From: Mesocentrotus franciscanus
Taxonomy: Eukaryota > Echinodermata > Echinoidea > Camarodonta > Strongylocentrotidae
Direction of reading: 5' to 3'
DNA: 64,000 nt
Assembly (NCBI GenBank): GCA_037976565.1
Contig: CP137684.1
Span: 16,036,158-16,100,157, forward strand
Shown: piece after piece, positions 36,148-47,600 of the stretch
How the letters are laid out: every line of letters begins with the position of its first letter
Numbering within the stretch: position 1 is the first letter of the stretch
Notes under the pieces: model-generated
The model's database searches: none
Seen by the model: the letters and a program-made list of their open reading frames with translations, nothing else
Told to the model about the DNA's origin: nothing
Program-made: the position numbers and the translations under genes

Positions 36148-37790
36148 CCGGCCTAACTGTTAGCTTTCGTGGTAGGCTATTTTCGTTTTAATACAATATG
36201 TTCTACTGATAATTCAGTTATATTGTGATCACAAAATAGTCACAAAATTAGTCACATTCATAATTCATTTATTTCAGCCTATGATTTTCCTGTTCTTTGA
36301 TTTACTGTTGATAGAACGTTCTCATACAAGCTGAATAATCGTTTTTATTTGATACGAAAGTTAAAAAAATGTTAAGAAATCAGGAACGGTTTAATGAATG
36401 TACGTGATTGAAGAACGAGAGAGAGATTTGACATTTGTTAAGTTTTAAACCAACTATCTCCCCCAAACCTCATGTAATTATGTTGGAAATGTAATAAATT
36501 ATGGTTTTGTATATCTTCGTAAATATATCATTTTTCAGCAACCCATATATACATCGTTTATCAGTCTTTATATTTATTTTAGTAAAAGGGACATTAACTG
36601 AATATGTATTAATACTAAACATGTTAAAGGCGTAATATTAACAAAACATTATAAACCCAAGTTTTGAGAAATAAGCACATAATTATACATGTACAATCTT
36701 GTAGATCAATATTTGATTCTTTTAATAGGAATCCTACGTTACAAAAAGGGTTCATTATTCCATTCATTTTGAATTTTACCCAACCCGGTCAAAGGAAGGG
36801 GCGATAAATCAAATTATCATATGTACAAAATCAACGTCAACATAAATACTCATGAACAATCCCTTCAATTTTTCCATGATGTATATGAATAGTCAGAATA
36901 TTTTAGGAGTATCTTGGCTTTCCGCGTTATCTGTACCAGATGTCTATTATATATATATATATATATAATTATATACATTATAAATGTAGTATGAGCACGT
37001 CTCAATAATACTCAATTCATATGATAGATTAGGTAGAATGTGAGGGACCTATTGAAAAGCAGTGCTTGTATATTATAGGCTCCTGATAAAATATACATTG
37101 TAGATGAAAAACCGCAGCAGTAGAGAACGACGTCATTTAGAGGGGGAATTTAAAACACAATGGAATAAGGAAATTTGTATACAAATGCATTAGCACCAAT
37201 ACCCAGAGTTACCTGGTTAAAATGCGTAGTCACCCGAGCAATTTAGTTAGCAAAGCACCGTTGAACGAAACATCAAGTGTATCCATACAGTAATTAATTC
37301 AAGAATATAATTAAATGAAAGGTCAAGCTGTATACGATTACTTGGAGAAAACCACAAAGATAAATGTTACACAGTTTCTCCGAGTGAAATGATCATTTCA
37401 AGAGTCCAGAATTTGACCGTGTACACCAGACCGTCCATGAAAAGAGAACGCGAGTTAGATTAGATAGTACACTGAGGTATACATGATTGTTTTTAGGGTC
37501 AAAACTGTCCGGATTGGGGGGGATGGAAATTGTCTCTTTTTCTTGTGGGATAGGAGTGAATAACGCGGTTTATAGCGAACATAGGAGGGAATATATTGGG
37601 CAAATCATCTTTACTAAGCTGATACATGAAAATTCCGAGTAAATAATTGTATAAATCAGATGCTTTCAGAATACGATTTGCAAGTAATAAAACGTTAGTG
37701 TACGTGTGCCTGAAAATCAGCCGGCAGATTTATTATTCTTATTGCTCTTTTGTAGCTCATGAAAATCGAATCGATTTTTGTTTTTGAACA
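36148..37790. other. intergenic, nothing recognised
   Basis: AT-rich, with a short TA run at about 36,950-36,966. No supported gene. Confidence 0.4.
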
Positions 37791-37793
37791 ATT

Positions 37794-38110
37794 TCAACAC
37801 GCTAGCACCCCGTCATTTAAATAAGGTAGTAACAGAGTTGAGTATAATATTTGTAAGCTCAGAGATGGAAAATAAGATTTCAACTTATTGATTAAATAAT
37901 CAATTTGAGTCTTCCATGTTAGTTTACAGTCAATAAAAAGACCAAGAAAGTTAGTGGAATTTATCTGGGTTAAGGGTAAGCCATTAACCAAAACTTGTCA
38001 TGGTAGCTCAGATAGTGTATTGCTGAAAATCATAAAATTAGTCTTATTCAAATTCAGGGACAAATTCAGTTGTTTGAATACTGTGAGCTTTAAATCTGAA
38101 TGTAATCTGC
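37794..38110 (-). pseudogene. LINE reverse-transcriptase fragment
   Basis: The minus strand encodes VNGLPLTQINSTNFLGLFID, CKLTWKTQIDYLINKL and then LQILYSTLLLPYLNDGVLAC. These are the familiar 'KFLGV.ID.KLTWK.HI' and 'L..LY.SL..PYL.YG...W' blocks of non-LTR reverse transcriptases. Some residues between them are missing. The copy is 5' and 3' truncated. Confidence 0.8.
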
Positions 38111-38234
38111 AGTACATGTAGTTGTATTTTTAAAGAGTGTAAGTAACTTTCATCGAATTATTCTTTATATTGATCATATGAATTGGACAATAAATGTATA
38201 TTACCCAAGTAAAACAAAAACGATTGCCAAATTG

Positions 38235-38372
38235 TCGGGTACCCATATTCGCCTGAATGGAAAGTGGTAAACGTGGATGGATGTCTTGCCATTGGCTAGG
38301 ATTCGAACCCTCAACCCGTTCACTGAGAGTCAAGTGAATGAAGCACTGAACCACGACACCTCCGCAATATCG
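38235..38372 (-). mobile_element. tRNA-derived SINE head, minus strand
   Basis: On the minus strand the head reads GGAGGTGTCGTGGTTCAGTG (A-box) and GAGGGTTCGAATCCTAGCC (B-box), followed by GGCAAGACATCC. It is a variant of the 9,555 family with a different anticodon-arm region. Confidence 0.7.
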
Positions 38373-38502
38373 TTTTCAGCATATTGGGCATGGAGGGTTT
38401 ATTTTTTGCATCCTTTTCCAAGCAGGTACCCACAATATGTAATTACATGTATGAATAAAGAAGAAATCAGAATTTACATTGGCATTCAACAATTTCCATG
38501 AC

Positions 38503-39030
38503 AAAACTATATCCCATTTGCAGGCCAAACAAATGAAATGTTAAATTCCAACGGTGTTTGAAAGATAATACTAATTTAGAACTGCCCTCAAAACGAAAGG
38601 GCTGAAAATGTCTTTTATTGGGAAAATAACAAGCATTAGTTGTCGAATCGACTTTAGTGATTGCAATCATTTTAGTAATAGTCTAATTTTCAGACCCTTG
38701 TACCGAATGGTCGTACGTTTTGTGCTGCGCAAAGATTCGATCAGTTTAATTTTGGCCATTACAAGAAGTGGTTTATTGATGTATGCAAATGCTCATGTAC
38801 CTTTACAGCTCATTTTATGTACGTTATTACCAAAGAAAAAAAATAAGTCAGTCAGTCACTTAATAGTGTCTGAGAGTGTAGTCTAGAAATTAAACGGGTT
38901 TCCTTGCATAATCTGAATAATAGGACACTGCTAACGTTTAAATTTCACAGATAGGACATTCGTGACATATTCATAATTCCTGCAAAGTTCTACAGAATTT
39001 TATGTTGGTTGCAAATGGGACATAGTACCT
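38503..39030 (+). mobile_element. TTAA MITE, family A copy 3
   Basis: Same orientation as copy 1. The left end is decayed (ACTATATCCCATTTGCAGGCC) and the right end intact (GCAAATGGGACATAGTACCT), followed by TTAA at 39,031-39,034. Confidence 0.8.
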
Positions 39031-39584
39031 TTAAAGGCAAGATGAGAATAATTCAGTGAACTTTGAGTGACTGCAAAAATAAAATAGAAAAGAAAGAGAG
39101 AGATAGAGTCAACGCTCCAATATCCGGGTCGTTTCTTTTTGAAGCACACGATTTCATGGCCGCATTTAGTCGAGAGCGTATCGCCTTACAAGAAAAGGTA
39201 CTCCATTATGTTTTTTTTAATTTTTATATCTCAGCGTTTTTAGTTTTTATGGCGTGAATATTATGATTGGCACGATGCTTTTGAACGTGATACCGATATT
39301 AATCATGCCAGATATTTGTAAGCTTTCTGTGGAAATTGTAACAATGACAAAACGTAACAACAAAGCACAAAATTAGGTGATAGACATTTTTACAAAATAA
39401 TCCATATAACTGAATTACATGGGAGTGATCACAATTTTGATATAGACATTTACACTGGTAATGTCGTGAATAGGGTCATGTTTTATTTCCATGTTTTGTA
39501 AGGTAATTGTCTTGGAAACCCATAAATTAAACAGAAGTGACAGAAAATGCTTTAAAAGATATTGAAGAGTAATGGTTTGATTAA

Positions 39585-39847
39585 AGGGAGTGTAGCATGG
39601 CAAATACTGGTTAACGCCATCTACGTCTTAACGTAAATGAATGGACTTGATTAACGGTAGTCAGCGACTTAATCTCTACATTGTCAGCGCGCTAGCGTTC
39701 GCGAAACAGACCGAAGTTCTCCTCACGCCTCGGTTTCGCGTATTTTGCACGCACGTGAATGGTAGGGCTTCAACATTACACCATATCACAGACGCTGATA
39801 ACACGTACGGTCATGCGTCTCAGATTTGGCATTGTTAAACAATGCCT
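39585..39847. mobile_element. chimeric TTAA MITE (family F left end, family G right end)
   Basis: The left part from AGGGAGTGTAGCATGGC to GCACGCACGTGAATG matches family F at 26,597-26,780 with a short deletion. From GGCTTCAACATTACACC onward it matches the end of family G (19,905-19,962 and the reversed 40,573-40,660). TTAA borders both outer ends (39,581-39,584; 39,848-39,851). Confidence 0.75.
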
Positions 39848-40572
39848 TTAAGAATCGGCGTCTTTAATGAATGCTTTTAGATGTAAGCTTCAATATGTCA
39901 CGTTCTCAAGAACATGTCGAGACATGATCAAATTTTCACATACTTAACAAATTACAAAAACTTGGTAAGGGTATGAATAATCGATTATGTAATTTAATAG
40001 TTGATATGATTCAGGAAAGGTCAAAGGAAATGTTTTGATGTTGTGATCTGATGATATTTGGAAAAAGACTCATATTTTCTTCTTGATTGATATTGAGTCT
40101 GAATGCGACCTGATAACATTAATTACAAAGCGAAAAAAAGGAGATGAAAATAATATCAACGAAAACAGCTATTAGATGTTAGTGACATTAAGAATTGATC
40201 TTAATCGTGCTATGATACCACACCATAAGGAGCCACATATATTATTTAGATAAAATATATTTAGATAAAATAATAGATAAAAAGGTATAAAGATAAGATT
40301 CAGATTCTTGAAATCATTGGCAATTTAGAAAATCTGACAAATAGATTGTTACTAGCTTTGAGCCATATGTCAATAGGTAAAGTTAAAAATTCTCGGCCGC
40401 TAGATGTATAATTTAATCGAAAGGCCTCACAGTGCGAACGACAAAATTAGTAAAGTAAAAATGAATATTTAGGCGTTTAAAATCAAACCAAAGAGTTAAA
40501 CTGCTAACTCCTCGATCTAGCAAAACTTTTTTTTAAATAAAATATTCTCAGTAGGAGAATGTAAAAGTTTAA

Positions 40573-40947
40573 GGCATCGTTTAACAATGTTAAATCTGAG
40601 ATGCACGGCTCTAAGTGTTATCAGTGTCTGTGATATGGTGTAATATGGAAGCCCTAAAAAAATCGCGCTTCAAAATGATCAAGAAGTGCCTCAAAAAAGT
40701 AAAAACTTTGAGTGACCGGTTTTACCATACTCGTTTTCCCCAATAGACTGTAGTTTTATGAAAACCGTTAGGAAAACGCAAAATTTGGTTTCGAATTCCA
40801 ATCATAAATATCTTGATAATCGGACAGGCGATCGGCTTGTAAAATTCATGGAGTTCCTGACAGACCTAAATGTTTATAATTATCATTGCAGCATGAGCTA
40901 AATCCAGGATTTTGTTTCAGAATCTGAGACAAAGTTACCGGATCCCT
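40573..40947 (+). mobile_element. TTAA-flanked MITE, family G copy 2
   Basis: A 375-bp element in inverted orientation to 19,607-19,962. Shared blocks include GTGACCGGTTTTACCATACT and ATGAGCTAAATCCAGGATTT. TTAA occurs at 40,569-40,572 and 40,948-40,951. Confidence 0.75.
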
Positions 40948-40954
40948 TTAAACA

Positions 40955-41695
40955 TGTCTTCATCATTATCTTCATTCTCATCAACATCATCTTTATCATC
41001 ACTATCGCCACCACTGTCAATTCCACCATTATGAGCATTATCATTATCATCATCTTCATTGTCATCTTCATTATCATCAACATCATCATCATCCTCATCA
41101 CCATTATTTTCTTCATCTTCATTATCATCGACACAATCAATATATCACTATCATCATAAACATCATTATCATCATCTTCATATTCCATTTTATTATTTTC
41201 GTTATCTTCACCTTGATCATCATTATCATCATTATAACCATTTGCATCATCACCATCATCATTCATCCTCATAATCAATATCACCATCATCATCATTATC
41301 ATCATCATCAGCAGCAGCAACATCATCATCAACATCACCATCATCATAACCACCATTTGCATCATCACCATCATCATTCATCCTCATAATCATTATCACC
41401 ATCATCACCATTATCATCATCATCAGCAGCAGCAACATCATCATCAACATCACCATCATCATAACCACCATTTGCATCATCACCATCATCATTCATCCTC
41501 ATAATCATTATCACCATCATCACCATTATCATCATCAGCAGCAGCAACATCATCATCAACATCATCATAACCACCATTTTCATCATCACCATTATTATTC
41601 ACCCGCATATTAATTATTATCACCATCATCATCAACATAATCATCATTAACATCGTCACCATCGCCGTTACTTTATCATCGTCATACATACATCA
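40955..41695. repeat. (CAT)n tract with an embedded ~115-bp minisatellite
   Basis: About 740 bp of CAT/ATC trinucleotides. Within it, a unit containing CAGCAGCAGCAACATCATCA repeats at 41,309, 41,424 and 41,536, so the period is 115 then 112 bp. Overlapping Met/Asp-rich frames are by-products of the repeat. Confidence 0.9.
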
Positions 41696-41699
41696 TTAT

Positions 41700-44515
41700 C
41701 TCAATCACGTTAATATACACCTGACAGATACAATCATGTATGAAATACTTATCAACAAAAGGTATCCCATTTTATACAACGTGATTCTTTATTAGATCGT
41801 AGTATTCTCATATAAATACAAATAAAGACAGAACGGAACGGATGAATATTTTGGCATGATCTCAATCTACAGAAAAATCAATTATGATGAAAGAAATGAT
41901 TATTAAAAAACACGAGAAGACACGACTAACGAAAGACACATCACTGAAAAGTAGGTAGAAAATTTTACAAAGGAAATATATATGAAAAGATTGACAATGA
42001 AGGAGAGTAGCGTAGTATCGAAAGCTTGGAATGTGGTTGTCCGTTCTGCACGTAAAGTTGATGATTCATCAACGTGTGTTTTAAGATGATACAGAAAGAA
42101 GAAATGGATAGATTATTCTCTGTGAGAAGATTCAAAAGGAACACGACACTAAACTTGTTTTAAAGAAACAATAACAAGTAACATTTCACAAATATCTTTT
42201 AAATTATCAACAGTGCGTTTTACTCCCCGCCCGCGGGGCTAAAGCTGTACAGTGTCATGGTAAAATGATTGAACGTAGTAGCACATCTTCATAAACATGA
42301 TACCATTATGAACATGTATAGATACAAAAGACATGATACATTGTATTTGCAAGATAAAAAATAAAAAATGACACCATTATTGTGGCGTGGCGTGGCGCCG
42401 GAGTGCACATTTTTACTGTATACAAACAACGCAATATGATATAAGAAACAATTAATTGTTGTTTGAAGTAAAAAGACTAAGGCACTAAATTGCAGTGAAT
42501 TGCTATTACACTATTTACCATTCCAAACAATGGTCAAAACTATTTTTACATATATCTTGGAAGTTCTGAGATAATGTACATTTTTGTGCATGGTTGTCTT
42601 CAAAAAACAAAATTTGTTCCAAGTTCTTTACAAAAAAAATTCAGTTCTAAAATCTTGTAGCAAAAGCACAAATTGGAAAATATCTGCACGGATAGTAAGA
42701 CATAAAGTAATGTGTAAAAAGTAGTACTTCTAGTTCTTTAACTCGTAAAAGTATACATATCGCCAACAGTAAGTTCAAGTACTGGTTTAAAGGCACTAAA
42801 ACATAACGGGATGGTCTCACAATAACATACAGCGAAACAGTGACGAGTACAAATTGTTTTCCGAGTATTAATATCAAATGACTTTCAAAGTAGTACAAAT
42901 AGTGACTTCTAATATAGAGTACTCTTACATTTAAACGTGATTTATTTTGATTTTTGCATGGTTGGTGCTGCACTATACAAGCGTGAAAATAAGGAGAATT
43001 CCTTTTTATTTGATTGTGAAACTGACACTAAGATTTATAGCTATTTTACAGCAGGAAAACAATCTATTTTTACGTTTAAAATTGTAAAAAAAAATCCAAA
43101 ATACGTTACGAAATGTGTTCACAAATAATGGTTAACAGAAAATACATATAGTAGTTTCTTATCAAAAGAATTAAAATAATATTTTACTTTTGGTGAGCAG
43201 TGAAGTAAGAATGATCTAGCTCGGCTTATGCTATTTTCCAATACAGCTTATATTAAGATTAAACAGTTTCTGGACTAAGACTGGTAACCCTTCTCGGTAG
43301 ATATAAAATCATGCTCAAGGTGTGTAGATATTACGTTTTTATATGGATGGAACGTCAAGAACATCGCAGTGTAAATATGATAACATTTTTTTTCATCGAG
43401 GAATGTTCTAAAATAATTTTGAAAAATGATATGACAGTATCATGTATGAAGTAAAACATGGAAGACCGTCAATAACATGCTTAAGATAATAAACGTTTAT
43501 TCAAATAGCCTATATTGATTGAACAATTTAAATTGAAATAAATTGGAAGACAAAGTTTATAGAGTAAAGCAATGGAAGATTGTCTCGAATTCTTTGACGT
43601 ACTTTTGAACTTACGTCTTTACTTGATAAGATAACGTTTTTTAATGAGAAGACAGAGTTCCACAAAAGCTGTAATTTCCATTCCTAATCCGTTTAAAATT
43701 GTATTCAATTTTTATCGGATTTTGATAAGGCACTTGATTTAGAAAGGTAAGGCAATGTGTAGTTCCACCACCATCACATATGAAATATGGCATTTTTAAA
43801 TTTGTGCAAAATGAACTGGAGATAATCATAAATGGCTTTGAATATCAAAAGAATAGGACATAACTTCTTTGATTCATTTAGATGTATGAAATTCAGAACT
43901 ATTTTGGGACAAACCTTGTTGTTCATATGATATAGGATCGAAACCACAACTATCTCTTTCATTCTTTTAGGAATACGACAATACATTTTTTCTAGGAATT
44001 TAGCATCCTGGAAAATTATATTCTCATCCTATACAGCACAAAAATTTAAGACATTTTAAAAATAGTTCATCCCTTTTTTGGAGCATAAAATGGAGATCAT
44101 TTACCGGACTTATTGCTGTGTTACAGTTATATAGGAATTGTAGAGTGTCAATACGGCTGGTCTCTGCAAAGAGCTGCATGTCACTAGTTTCATCGCATTG
44201 AAGTAGAAGAACGCCGATTGGTTCATTCCTCCGTGAAGTGCCACGGTTAGCCAATGAAAAGTAGCCTTTCATGTAATAAACACGCTTCAATTGCACTGAA
44301 TGTACAATAAATAAAATATTTTTGCAACTCGCCGTAAACTGCAGAAACGCGAACGCCACGCGATTTCCTCATCGATTGCAACCTCTCGCTGGATATCGTA
44401 TCGCCCATACAATGACGTCACCCCTTGCTCAATATTACTTCAATGTCAAGATGGCGACTATGATAAGCGTCTTTTCTGCCATTCAAAATGAATGGTATTG
44501 TGTATGAGTTTCTCT
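41700..44515 (-). other. region downstream of the ETS gene stop, probable 3' UTR in part
   Basis: AT-rich unique sequence on the 3' side of the ETS stop codon (minus strand), with no other gene seen. Possible minus-strand AATAAA signals occur near 43,495, 43,003, 42,942 and 41,783. I cannot tell which, if any, ends the transcript. Confidence 0.35.
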
Positions 44516-44621
44516 TCATTGTAGTCCTGCGGCTTCCTTCCATCCTTCAGCGTTCTTGCCAAACTTGTAGACCAGCCGTCTCCCGTCCACTCGCTCAAGG
44601 ATCTCGCGCTTGTAATAGTAC
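44516..44621 (-). CDS. Ese: Ese exon 8 (end of ETS domain, stop)
   Basis: The exon is preceded by a TTTTGATCAG acceptor. It completes a split Arg codon and then encodes [27 protein letters not shown] and a seven-residue tail before TGA at 44,516-44,518. It holds the end of the recognition helix and the last beta strands of the winged helix-turn-helix. Confidence 0.95.
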
Positions 44622-47600
44622 CTGATCAAAATAAAACATAAAGAGGGAACATTAATTACAGATAATGAGTATTTTCGCCATAGTACAATCTGATGTTATT
44701 GCCTTTTAAGAGTGTGTCGGATCTTTTAATTCGAAATCACTTTAGGTATATATTTGGTACATTTAAGTACCGCTTGGCTATTGCGTCTGAAAATGGGCAA
44801 TTTATATACATGTTTGATATTGTAATAGGAACAAAAATAGGAGTATAAAGCGACGTCAAGGATATTAAATATGGTTTTAAATGTTGATGAACAGCGCTGA
44901 GAAAATATTATCCCTATGATCATCAAAATACTAGTGTGGTACCGATATACGAACTAATGTAACTGGTATACGAACAAGGAAAGAGATTATAGTATGAAAG
45001 AAAGAGAAGGGGAGAGGAAGAGATAGACAAACAGAGAATAAAGATAGAGGAGAGAGAGAGACAGAGAGAGAGAGACAGAGAGAGATTAACAAAAGAAATT
45101 CACCTCATGGCACGGCTAAGCTTCTCATAGGTCATCTGCGGGTTGTTTTTCTTGCGTCCCCACATGTTGGCGACGGCTTCCGAGTTGACGAATCGGAAAA
45201 CTCCGGCTTCCCGATCCTCCCATCGGATAAACTTCGGGCAGTAGGATTCGGACTTGAGAAGATCCCGGATGAACTCCCACAAGTGGTTTCCCTTCATAGC
45301 TGTACAAACGAAAAGCAAGGAAAGAAATTAAATTTCCCGCTCTTGTCATCAAAACTAATCGTCATCAGTTATGTATGCACTTTCATAAACGTTATCAATA
45401 CAAGGTATTTAACAGGTTTCATGCCTGGGAAGATCCGTCTTTTTTCCCTCCCGGAAAATATGCAATTGAATAACCGCAGACATCGCTTTCGTAATTAAAG
45501 GTATACGGGAAGATTGCACAATAAATTTGGTCAAATAATTATAGTCAAAGTACGCAAGACAAAGGTGTGTATCGACTTTCAAACATATTGTATGGTATTG
45601 CGCTCATGTCTGCCACCGTCGACACTCCTGGTACTCCACTATCATTACACTTTTTAAATAACTAATTGTTGATTTATGAATTGCATTTTTTGTTTCATTT
45701 TTATATGATGTTTTACTTGATTTTACTTGATTTTTTGAAAATTGTTTGATAATTTACCTTCTCGCCTACCTCGCCCTCTATTTCTGTTAGGTGATGATCC
45801 AGCGCTCCCGCTTGAAACTGTTGTCGTTGTGACCACGTGTTCTTCGTCGCTGCCACCATCGTCACTTGACGTCACAGACTGCTTACGCGGTCGCGCGCGG
45901 AACGGCTTTCTGATTGGTCCAGCGCAGCTTCCCTGCTGTGCCGACATCTCCTGCGTCACCACGCCGTCCGCGTGCGTGTCCAGCATCTTGAGCGTCGTGT
46001 GCAGCGTGCGGCACTGGTAGTTGTGCGTTCTGCCGTTGGGTGCAGAGGCAGCGGCGAAGTTGTGGTGTTGTGGGTACGGTGTCTGCGATTGGTGGTGGGC
46101 ATGGCGGTACTGGTGGTACTGCTGTATGTTGTGGTGGTGTTCGTGGTAGAGCGGTGGTGGATGCGACATATTAGAGGACGATAGAGTGTGGTAGGTTGAT
46201 TGTTGGAGCTCATCGATAGGCGGAGAGTAACCGGACACCACACTGTCGATGTCTGAATCTAGCCAAAGATACACGGAAGCAAAACAGATGAAAATCAAGT
46301 TGTGTTCTCAACCCACACGAGCAACATGCAACCTCACAAATTATAATACATAATACATACGAAAATTTTAAAGGACTGAAGAACTTAAGATGCAGTTATA
46401 GAACATGCAGCATTTATTCAAAGTTTAACATTATGAGCATGTTGTCCCTTTGGAAATGTAACCGAATATCCTTTCTTAAAACAAACAAACTTATACGTAC
46501 CCACTACCCAAGCGCCCCCCTCCCCCACCCCACCATCTTCGTTTCTACACCATTATACCATTGGTGGCAGGGAGCGGGTGGGGTCGGATTCATATATGAT
46601 CATAAAGTAATGACCTTCACCGCCTACCCGTATAATACTTTGATATCAAACTCAAAGTGTGCTATATACCCTCATCTTGTACAGAATACCATTCGGTCCA
46701 ACACTTTGATTTTCTTTTTATAACACATTTGAAAGAATAGCCTGCATGCTAGCTAAAAAATATCCAGGCATAATGATTCTATCGTAATGTCTAGTGTCAT
46801 AAAACATTAGTTTCACAAAGTGCTGGGGGCCAGTTTCTCGAAATCGTCATTAGTCTTAGCTCGTAGACATCCCACAGAAACGCGTGTTAAGTCTATAACA
46901 TTTGCTTCAATGGGATGTCCAAGAAGTTAGACTTATGACGGGTTCGAGAAACGGTCCCATTGGTTGATAATGCAAGCGTTTGTTTCATACATGACTGAAA
47001 ATAATAGTATTTGTAAATACATATGTACTATAGTATAACGCATACGCTGTTCACTAGCACCCTACGATTGTTATCCGTGTCGGTAACATTTCACTGTCCA
47101 ATCAAGCACAAATTATCATGACCATTGCAAAATGGTGGATTAAATCTGATTCAGCGTTTCATGAATTCCATGTCGAGTAGTTTTCAATGAAAGTTATTTC
47201 ACGTAATTTACTGTAGTTCAAATTCGTCAGCAAATCAATTATATTCTCACATGCAATATGGCTGAAAGCATTGTAGTTTAAAATTGTATAATTATACTAC
47301 AGCATTCAAAGTTATAATATTGACACAACGGTACCTATTTGCTCACTGCGCACGAGGTGTCATTGCGTTGCGTTGACGCAGTCGTACGTCAAGCAAAAGA
47401 CACCTCGTGTGCAGCGTGCATTCAAGTCAATATTTTCTAAGTATTATTAGGAGACAATTTGTATAACTTACCTTCTCCCGAAGAGCCCATACCGAAAGCC
47501 CCTCGCTGCGACCGCGGATTGTGTGCCGACTCCATTTGTGCGAACTCGCTCACGAGTGTCAGATCGTCGAGGTTGGGAAGATCGCCGGCGAAGATGTCGA

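Noticed and set aside
40898..41689. Met/Asp-rich open frames up to 159 codons
   Set aside because: They are translations of the CAT/ATG trinucleotide tract with no non-repetitive domain.
44024..44359. 111-codon minus-strand frame just after the ETS stop
   Set aside because: It lies in the probable 3' UTR, shows no domain, and lacks evidence of splicing or conservation.
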